The notes under the pieces: generated by a model
What the model was told of the DNA's origin: nothing
Databases searched by the model: none
Seen by the model: the letters and a program-made list of their open reading frames with translations, nothing else
In this document: piece by piece, positions 56,235 to 64,000 of the stretch
Position numbering within the stretch: the stretch's first letter is position 1
How the letters are laid out: each line of letters opens with the position of its first letter
DNA from: Aquanectria penicillioides
Lineage: Eukaryota > Ascomycota > Sordariomycetes > Hypocreales > Nectriaceae
Reading direction: 5' to 3'
DNA length: 64,000 nt
Assembly (NCBI GenBank): GCA_003415625.1
Contig: PYIU01000011.1
Span: forward strand, 633,001 to 697,000
Made by a program: the position numbers and the translations under genes

Positions 56235-58640
56235 ATGATCCGAAGTACCAACTCTCCTGGTCCCTCGTCACCGTGGCGTACAAGTCTAGATCCCGACAAT
56301 ACCGAGTACCGATCTCTACATTATGAAAATATCACAAGGTCGCAAACCCCAAACTCAGAGTCTAACCTAGTCCATCAAACCCTGCCTAGCGCAACGAGAA
56401 CTCCGTACCATAGATCATCGGCCGACGATTTCATTTCCCGTTGGGCGCCCGTGCAACGTCGATCCGATCACGACGAGCAGCATGGATACAAGGAAATTGG
56501 CCGCCGCACCGACTCCCTAGAACTTGAATCACTCTCGGAAACTCCTCTTGAGCGCCATGACCAAAAGATACAAGACCACCATGTCTCAGGTAGCCAGCCG
56601 CAATGTGAAAGGCCGTCAACTAGCCAAGACGTCGAGACAATCGATGACCCCAAGCCTGGCTTGAAATATGTCAAGTCGTTTAGGTTAACAAAAATTTGGC
56701 AGACATGGAACATGGAATTTCTCAGTACCTTTCTTGCCTTTGGGTGTTTTGCTGCAATCGTTGTCATTCTCCTTTTCGCCGAAGGAAAACCCGTGCCCCA
56801 GCGACCAGATATACTCTCCACCAATTGTCTCATTTCCATCTTCACCTCGATTCTTAAGGCTGCATTAATTATGCCTGTCGCAGAAGGTAAGTACCTAGGA
56901 CCTGAAGATAGTCCTGCACTACTCATGCGGTCATATAGGCATCGGACTTTTGAAATGGCATTGGTTTGACAAACCTCAGAAATTGTCAGACGTGTCTCGT
57001 TTTGACGAAGCAAGTCGTGGTCCCTGGGGATCCTTTAGCTTTCTCATGACACCAAGATTTGTTATTAATGGATCGTGAGTGAGACTAGTGTCGAACTGGG
57101 TATCACAAGGGATTGACAAATTAGCAGCTATCTCGCGAGCTTAGGGGCCTTCATTACCGTCGCGGCCCTTGCCATTGATCCTTTTTCGCAGGCGATCGTT
57201 AAATATGTCACCTGTGAACGTGCGACGAGCGCTGGCATCGCTCAAACTTCCCGAACTAATGTCTATGAAGGATCAACTTCCGATACGTCAGACGGGGGAA
57301 TTGTTGCAGGGTCCAGTTTGGATCCGTCGATGCAGGTCGCACTATACAAGGGCCTTGTTGACCCCCTCAACACGTCTTCATTGATAGACGTCAGCTGCCC
57401 CAATGGAAACTGCACGTTCGGACCCAAAGTTCAAGGATTCTTTACATCTTTGGCTATGTGCTACTCGTGCAACGATATTTCCGACACTATCGCCACTCTG
57501 ACAAATGCTACAAGTGGAAATACATATTACTTACCATCTGAACTTGCAGTTGACTCTTATGTATTACTATCCGCTACGGCTATATCTTCTCAAGAACCAC
57601 CAGATATCATGCCTTACATCTATCCCGAAAGCAACATCACCAAGTTTGGCCCCTTTTTCGAATTCGAGACACTTATGATGAGGTTCTCCAACTCTGGTGC
57701 TGCCTCTGGTGATGGTGGAGCATTCGCTGCCAGGTGCTCGCTCCACCCGTGCGTGAAGACGTACAGTGCTGTAGTCAAGAACCAGAAATATTCAGAGTAC
57801 GAAGAGGACGATGGGTCAAGTATGCATCTTCGTCGCGATTGGCAAAACGACAACAGCTCCATCTTCTCACTTGTTACCAACTCTAGTTTGGTCAATGGGA
57901 TCATGAAGGACTGTAAACCGACGCAAAACCGAACCGAAAAGTATTCCGACAACGTTCGAATCGACCCTAAGACCCTTCTACTTGGCTATAATACCTCGGA
58001 GGCAGAACCAGATTGGATCTATTACCCGAGAGAATGCGTTTGGAGCTTAGAGTTGACATCATCCTCTGCAATTGTGTCCTCCTTGACTGGTCTTCTGAGT
58101 CGCAATTTGACTCGTTACCAAGGAACAGGAAATGTGAGTGACGTTACCGGTGATATATGGCTCATGAAGCTGTTCAATGGCGGCACAGGGAATTTGTCCG
58201 TTGCAAATAAGGTGGCAGAGGGATTGGCGGCATCAATCACGGCGACGATGCGGAACCGTCCATTTGGCAATGGTGCTTCTGGCGCAGATGGTTATTCTCT
58301 TCTTGCTAAATCAATGGGCACGACATACCAGACGAAAACTTGCGTGGAAGTGCACTGGCCTTGGATAGCATATCCCGCCATGCTGCTCATGATGCAACTG
58401 GTCTTTTGCATGTTCGTTTTGACGGTTACAACAAAGGCAGCAGGATGTGATATAGAAAGAACAGGATGGAAATCCTCGCCACTTCCTCTTTTGTTTCATG
58501 GATTGGAAGACGACTTGAGGCAGAAAACGGGCAATGCGGCTTCTGAAAGAGAAATGTCGGATGTTGCTCAGGGGATGAAGGTACAACTCTGCCAGGCGAA
58601 CTCTGGCACTCGGCCGGGTTGGCGATTTTGCGAAAGTTGA
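56235..58640 (+). CDS. DUF3176 membrane protein (766 aa)
   Basis: Three exons, 56235-56886, 56939-57074 and 57128-58640, join in phase with GTAAGT...ATAG and GTGAGT...GCAG introns. After a ~150-residue Ser/Asp-rich cytosolic leader come membrane segments FLSTFLAFGCFAAIVVILLF (~155-175), LISIFTSILKAALIMPVAEG, then LLKWHWFDKPQKLSDVSRFD and GPWGSFSFLM (the DUF3176 signature), and a third segment SLGAFITVAALAIDPFSQ. A large extracytosolic domain with many N-glycosylation sites and paired Cys (DVSCPNGNCTFGP, MCYSCNDIS) leads to a last membrane helix (AYPAMLLMMQLVFCMFVL, near 680) and a short tail. Fungal DUF3176 proteins are plasma-membrane proteins of unknown function. Gene intact. Confidence 0.88.
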
Positions 58641-59252
58641 TATTTCCATGAACCATTCACACCAGGAACACTGGGACTAACTCCTTCGCTTTGAATACGC
58701 GCCACGGGGCAATCTGGTCACTCTGCTTTTTGGACTGGCGCCCAGGTACGGAGATGCCAGCAGCTCGCGTAAAGGATTCATTGAAGCCATGGAACGTCGT
58801 CGCATGGCACATGACCCTCTTGAGCAACTAGTCAGTAATTTTCTTTATTTATTTGGCCAGAATTTTTACTTTAGGAGGTTTCAGTGCTCTATGCGAAATT
58901 GACGGTTTTTCGTGTAGACCTAATTGAAACCGAAACCGAGCAACCGACTTTTCAATCGGGCGAGAAACTTGATTTGAAGAAAAGTAGTCTGGAACGGCCT
59001 TCCTTGATTGGATTAATGCATCTGCGGCCTTTTAATCTCGACTCTTATGATGGTGATTCATGCTTTTATTTCTGATTTCTTTTCACATACAAAGAACGAG
59101 TTTGTCGGGCTACTATTCTATCTTTTGTCCGAGACCTTCCGAATACTATCGCACACTTGCTCAACTCAAAAATTTAATTCCTTTACTGTCGCAAATTCAT
59201 GTGAGTATATGGAAAGTATTAGGCCTCATAGATCCTCTCTGACACTAACAGT
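58641..59252. other. Intergenic
   Basis: No gene is supported. A stretch near 58690-58840 has a coding-like frame (RPGTEMPAARVKDSLKPWNV) but no recognisable domain. Confidence 0.4.
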
Positions 59253-59577
59253 ATGTGTTTTGCCATCATCGCACTTCTCGCCGCCGGCCCCCTTCTGGCC
59301 GTGGCCAAGGACTGTGCCATCTACTATACCTGGTCTGGTAATACCGCACTGGACGTAGATCGCGATGTCCTTTCTGAAGATATTTGTGATTATATTGGAG
59401 GACATCTGGACGTCACCAAAGTCGCCATCAGCAATCGTGGCAACAAACCGATGCATTGTTTGCCAAGGTGCGAGGAACTCGACCGAGGACTACTGGCATG
59501 GTAGACGCCAGAATGGAGAGACTATCCGGTTCGCTGTCAACTGCGGATACTTTGCCCATGGCCATTGCCACGCCTAG
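59253..59577 (+). pseudogene. Candidate small secreted protein with a frame break
   Basis: The ATG at 59253 starts a good signal peptide (MCFAIIALLAAGPLLAVAKD), followed by CAIYYTWSGNTALDVDRDV and ICDYIGGHLDVTKVAISNRG. That frame stops at 59504. A second frame carries NSTEDYWHGRRQNGET and FAVNCGYFAHGHCHA to a stop at 59577, so ~108 residues with several cysteines would result if the two parts are one gene. The switch lies near 59455-59475. A 37-nt GTGCGA...GTAG intron would restore phase but is shorter than the other introns in this window, so a 1- or 2-base indel is as likely. Family unknown. Confidence 0.4.
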
Positions 59578-60162
59578 ATGGCAAACTATTGCGCGCAGAA
59601 TACCGAGATTGAGCCAAAGCTCGCAGGCACACCTAGCTTGATCAGCCACCCTGAGAAGTTTCCATACAGTATCAAGCCGCGTAGTAGCCAGCACACAGAA
59701 TTGATCAAATTGGTCTGACATGAATACCCATGGGAGAAGAGCGATGCTAAGCTACTCGTGGTGTCTGGGAAAACGGACTCGGCGTCAAATGGAAACGCTA
59801 ATGGTGATTTGAGTCGACCTGACTGTGTCGAATAAGTAGCACAATTAGAATGGAAGAATTTCAATATCCGCTTTTGGATTGCTTCATTGCGCGGCCTTTG
59901 AGGGAAAAGAAAGATGGGAGAGTCGAATCGTCATGTTCAACACTTTTTGTTCGCGTGCCTCAAAGCTACTTGAGAATTGACACAAAAAGAAACTTGCATC
60001 CCGAAAGTCCCCGAAGTTGAGTCAAGATGTGTATATACACGCCAATACCACCCAGTAATTCCATATGTTGCAGTTTCATAATGGTAAAGGTTATTTGAGA
60101 AGTTCTCACATGCGCAATGACAGTAGATCGCGTTGTGCACTTCTTGTGGTAATCCATACTCT
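59578..60162. other. Intergenic
   Basis: No feature is supported; 3' flanks of the secreted-protein candidate and of the Zn2Cys6 gene. Confidence 0.5.
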
Positions 60163-62201
60163 TCACTGCCAGGACGTATCCAGCATATCAGGCAGCATAT
60201 CATAGCCAAAATAGTTGGTGTTCAAACTAGGCAGAAAGTCATCGTATGCATTGGCCATGGAAATCTCATGAATCGAGCTGTCTTCTTTGCTCTTTTCTAG
60301 CTCCGACTGCCAAACTGTTTTCATAGCCTGGAACTTCCTCACACCAAATACCAATGCTTCATCTTTTTCACTGTCCGAAGAAGTCATGGAACGTGCCGTC
60401 TTTACTTGATCAAATGTGTTAATAATTCGGTCCAAGGTTGGGAACAACCCTACACCAACGTCCTCTGCAGCCGCGTCCCACGTCGGATCGTTGATGAGAG
60501 ATATCTTGTGTAGACAAATTACGACGTAGCAGAGCTGGCAATAGCAACCGTATGGTATCTTGGTAAATGTGTCAAAAGAAGTCGAAAAGAACCGTTCGAG
60601 CCACATTTTGATAGAGGTAAGACAGTGCTGGTAAAGCTGATAACGTCGCAAATCTGGGCCGTTGCGGGATTTGGGCAGCCTGGTTATCACCTGCTCATGA
60701 ATGGCAAGAGTTGTGAAGTGGTAGAAGCCGTGAACCATGACTAGACCAATCGGTTAGTACAATGACGAGCGAGAGTGCTATAAGATGCATACAGTGATCC
60801 TCAACTGTACCCCCAGCCACGTCGAATCCGGAAATATTGTCCAGTTGTGATTGCAATGCGTTTACATACGCATGTGGAATCTCCCCATGGCTGCTCTCAA
60901 CTGGTGAATAGTAGATCTGACTGCCAATCAACCTCATTTTGACCTGTGCGATGAGAATCTTATCTTGCGACACGGTGCTGTGTTGTGTGAGGTGAGACAT
61001 AAATTGGTCGAGGTGCGGCGACCAACGGACTCCGTCTGGTGCTTTGAAGCTATGTGATACCCTAGCATTATATCAGTCACTAGAATAGGGGATTAAATGC
61101 ATGAAGTCAAAGTTGAAAAAAAAAACTGACATGGAAGTAATAATGAATGCGCCCAAAACCGCCCGACGCTCCTCATTCGTACGTTCTAGTGCACATGGTC
61201 GCTGCTGCATTAGGATGCGAAGTGGTTCGGGACATCTACTATCAGGTGGAGGCATATGAAGGCCCAAGTCCCAGATCATACAGACGACGAGTTGCGATGC
61301 CACACAGGCGAACCGTTTATCCATCGGGAACAAGTACAACCTGACGAACGGTATATGAGTATGAAAAGATTGATGCCTCATTGCTGACGGTTTAGACTAA
61401 CCAGTTGAGAAATGTGAGCATCCCCAGAAGTAAATCGAAACTCCTCTCCCCGTTCGCGACGACCTTTTGAACGATGATATCTCTTGCTTGCTTACCTAGA
61501 CTGTATCGCAAGTCCACCGACTTACACGTTACGCTCATGATATTCAACCACAAGAAGGGGTATTTATCTCGAAGCTGCGCGGCCGACATGTCCGGGGGAT
61601 ATACAGATACGGAGTATATGACTTCTTCTGTCAGTAGTGTTACCCTAATACCCATATATCTGGGTAGACAAAATAACTCACCATCATCTCGTTGCGAAAC
61701 GTCGCAAGAGAGTCCTCAGCTTCCATGGAAGACATCACTACTGGAGAACCCTCCCCCGAAGTGGTCAGTAGGGTCAAAGTTGGGGACGTGTTATCTTCTG
61801 ATTCTGAGTCATGGCTACCGGAGCCATGGCTATCGCCTTCTGTGGGGGTTGGCTTTGAAGACACCTGCTGAGCTCTGAGAAGGGAGACTAGATCCTCAAG
61901 CTTCTCTTCTAGCCTAATCGATCGCGAGGCAACTGGACGCTTGGGGCGAAGCCTTCGTTTTACCGGAGCTGAGGGTACGCAATCTTTTTGCAGTCGATGG
62001 CATCTTTTTAACGTAGGTCAGCCATGAATTACTTTTGGGGAGTACAGGTGTTGATAATACTCACACCTTCAAGAGAACAACTTACCTCTCGCAACTTGTA
62101 CCATCGGCACGCGGAATACATTTGCACTTTACCCGTGCACAGTTCGTGCATGCTTTTCCGCCTTGGCTTCGTGGCAGCGCCGAAGCAAGATGGTCGTCCA
62201 T
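60163..62201 (-). CDS. Zn2Cys6 transcription factor (574 aa)
   Basis: Six minus-strand exons: 62201-62086, 62003-61678, 61627-61402, 61340-61131, 61061-60793 and 60740-60163, in phase. Start MDDHLASALPRSQGG. The binuclear zinc cluster is complete and spans intron 1: ACTNCARVKCKC, then SCERCHRLQKDC, with spacing C-x2-C-x6-C-x8-C-x2-C-x6-C. A basic stretch and a short coiled-coil follow (KRRLRPKRPVAS, LEEKLEDLVSLLRAQQ), then the middle homology region of fungal regulators (LRDKYPFLWLNIMSVTCKSV, LLLGMLTFLNW, MIWDLGLHMPPP). The exon 2 donor must be GTTATT at 61677, because the better-looking GTGAGT at 61681 gives a wrong frame. It is divergent from the MFS exporter at 62995, and the shared promoter carries repeated CCG/CGG sites. 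It likely controls that transporter; inferred. Confidence 0.85.
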
Positions 62202-62381
62202 GTGGGAGAGAGATGCGCGTGTTGCAGATATCACGTGCTCGCAGAGAAGGAGCCGGTATTCTTGAATCAATCCAAACTTGCGCCGGAGCAATTCCACGAC
62301 GGAGCATATGTTAGTGAGAAGTGTGTTGAATGCCGTCGGGTCGACGATTGTTGCGGCGGACGGAAATGGTGTTAATTCCGT

Positions 62382-62395
62382 CCGGGTCCGGGTCC
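62382..62395. promoter_or_regulatory. CCGGGTCCGG site, copy 1 (extended)
   Basis: CCGGGTCCGGGTCC; two CGG-type triplets in outward orientation with a 4-base spacer (CCG-N4-CGG), 180 bases from the regulator's start codon. Confidence 0.5.
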
Positions 62396-62483
62396 ACTTA
62401 TGTCAGAACCGTGTTTGGAAAGCCGCCATTCAGAATCGATAGTTTTAGCGAAGAGCCGGAGGAACCGGAGCTTAATTCAAATT

Positions 62484-62493
62484 CCGGGTCCGG
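62484..62493. promoter_or_regulatory. CCGGGTCCGG site, copy 2
   Basis: Exact repeat of the 10-base core, same orientation as copy 1, in the middle of the divergent promoter. Confidence 0.5.
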
Positions 62494-62809
62494 TTCATGT
62501 GTGTTGTGACCGTCGGCTGATTGACTGCATCAAATCACGGCACCGGACGGCTACTTGTGACAAGGGAACGCGAGTCATGGTGGATTCGATGCCTCGAATT
62601 GGCATTGATGTTGATCAATATGATTGATCAAGCCAGACGAAAGAGTACCCACGGTGTAATTGGCCCCAAAGATGGCTCTCGAATTCCTGTCCTGAATAAC
62701 AATTTACATTAAGTCGACTCGTGGATCCCGCGCTGACTAAATGCTTCCATGTGGACTGCGGTACAAGATTCAGTGACATTGAACAGGCGCGCAGCTTCTC
62801 CACGACACT

Positions 62810-62819
62810 CCGGGTCCGG
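62810..62819. promoter_or_regulatory. CCGGGTCCGG site, copy 3
   Basis: Exact third copy of the core, about 175 bases before the transporter start codon. Confidence 0.5.
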
Positions 62820-62994
62820 TCCCGCATCAATCCCGCCCCTATCTCCCTACACTAAAAGTCCAGAGATCTTTCAATCCCACTTACACGTAAATATGGCTCT
62901 CAGAATGATGATATAATTCAAAGTTTAAGTATCCATCCGTCCCACGATTGCCAAACTTCAGCCTCGTCCCAAGCAATACTTCCTTACCGAAACC

Positions 62995-64000
62995 ATGCAG
63001 GCTGATCCAGAATATTCACATTCCGCTCCGTCGACGTTACGAGAGAACGAGCCAGCCCCTTCGCAATCGCCGACAGCTGATCTCGAGGAGAAGGCAGAGT
63101 CTCAAGATGGGAAAAACAAGGAGCGTGTTACTGGGACGAAGTTGCTCTTGCTACTCGGGAGCCTGGCACTTGCTTGCTTCTTAATTCTTTTGGATACCTC
63201 CATCGTGGCCACTGTACGCTCTATTCCTCAAATTATGATATTTCAATTGGACTTAATGATGTCTTTAGTCGATCCCTAAAATTACAGATGATTTTCACTC
63301 GCTCAGAGATGTCGGTTGGTACGCTAGCGCCTATCAACTTGGAAGGTATCCCGACGAATTCATTCGTTGTGCTTCCCGGTGCTAAGATGATAAACCAGTT
63401 CGACTTTACAGCCATTAACGGGAAGGATATACCATAATTTCAATTTAAAGGTTTGGATCCAAAGATACAGCGCTACGTTGAAACTCTGATTCTAAAATTT
63501 GAATACTCTAGTGGTCATTTTTAGCCTTCTTTGCTATCTTCGAGGTCGGATCGGCGATCTGTGGAGCAGCGCAGTCTTCTGCCATGTTAATCATTGGTCG
63601 GGTAGTTTCCGGTGCTGGAGCATCTGGGTTGATGAATGGTGCATTCACTATTGTGTCGAGTTCTGTGCCGCTGGAGAGGCAACCTGGTAGGTAAACATTT
63701 GGGACTGCATTGTGTTCTAAACAGCTAACGTCTGTCCAAGTTCTTACTGGAATTCTTATCGGAAGTTAGTGTATCTGAATAATTTGAAGTCTCTACACCT
63801 GTCTCTAACTATGGATTAGTCTCTCAGTTTGGCGTAGTCCTTGGACCTCTGATTGGAGGTGCTTTCACCACTGGTGTCACTTGGCGATGGTGTAAGTACA
63901 CGTAAACTGACCACCTCCATGGTATTACAACAGAATATTAACACCTGCCAAGCCTTCTACATTAACCTACCCCTTGGTGCTCTAGTTGCACTACCGCTGT
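62995..64000 (+). CDS. DHA2-type (14-TM) MFS exporter, N-terminal part (cut by window end)
   Basis: The ATG at 62995 ([10 protein letters not shown]) is followed by a charged cytosolic tail and the first membrane helix ([20 protein letters not shown]). Exons: 62995-63213, 63269-63345, a short exon near 63400-63450, about 63512-63688, one near 63740-63763, about 63822 to near 63892, and a last one entering the window end. Family motifs: [39 protein letters not shown] (motif A region), [37 protein letters not shown], and [23 protein letters not shown] (motif C), then [15 protein letters not shown]. This is the drug:H+ antiporter pattern of fungal toxin/drug efflux pumps. No lesion is seen. With the adjacent Zn2Cys6 gene it may belong to a metabolite or detoxification cluster continuing to the right. 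Confidence 0.85.

Larger units (their letters stand above)
62202..62994. promoter_or_regulatory. Divergent promoter of the Zn2Cys6 regulator and MFS exporter
   Basis: A 793-base gap between outward-facing genes. It contains three copies of CCGGGTCCGG and several further CGGA/CCGG half sites (near 62356, 62455, 62470, 62543). No coding frame is supported. Confidence 0.6.

Noticed and set aside
1..64000. CRISPR arrays, operons, ribosome binding sites
   Set aside because: Spliced genes show this is a fungal nuclear genome; no spaced short repeats were seen.

Overview
The window looks like nuclear DNA of a filamentous ascomycete (Pezizomycotina; Sordariomycetes/Hypocreales is my best guess). Genes carry short introns of about 45-120 nt with GTAAGT/GTATGC-like donors, CTAAC/CTGAC branch points and CAG/TAG acceptors. 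Several families are typical of these fungi: Zn2Cys6 regulators, DUF3176, DUF3632, BTB proteins, NLR-like and DUF7708/STAND-like proteins. A 15.7-kb AT-rich block has the transition-only mutation pattern of repeat-induced point mutation (RIP).

Layout. 1-13 kb is a gene graveyard: the end of a probable transcription factor, a frameshifted short-chain dehydrogenase, a serine carboxypeptidase relic on each strand, a truncated siderophore-type MFS relic and an amidohydrolase relic. Hidden in it is an intact four-exon gene for a 54-aa secreted six-cysteine peptide (9023-9430). 13.6-17.6 kb has a conserved hypothetical gene, a decayed BTB gene and its intact paralogue. 17.7-31.1 kb has three large nucleotide-binding or signalling genes: a 1849-aa hydrolase/NACHT-like/ankyrin protein, a 1185-aa DUF7025-AAA+ ATPase and a 668-aa DUF7708 protein with a GC-AG intron. 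31.5-34.0 kb holds an intronless, bacterial-looking class III (anaerobic) ribonucleotide reductase fused to its radical-SAM activase, with one frameshift. A small tubby-like protein gene and a DUF3632 gene follow.

39,393-55,126 is a nested LTR-retrotransposon complex. The outer element is a minus-strand Ty1/Copia element with 259-bp LTRs and a perfect 5-bp target duplication (ATGTG). Inside it is a plus-strand block with Ty3/Gypsy pol, flanked by about 305-bp direct repeats. All coding capacity is destroyed by G-to-A and C-to-T changes. The two outer LTRs are mutated only on their inner halves.

55.1-64 kb has an intact DUF3176 membrane protein, a possible small secreted protein with a frame break, and a divergent pair: a Zn2Cys6 regulator (minus) and a DHA2-type MFS exporter (plus, cut by the window end). 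Three copies of CCGGGTCCGG lie between this pair, a good candidate for pathway-specific control.

All gene models were spliced by hand from reading frame and splice consensus. No database search was run, so family names rest on motif recognition.
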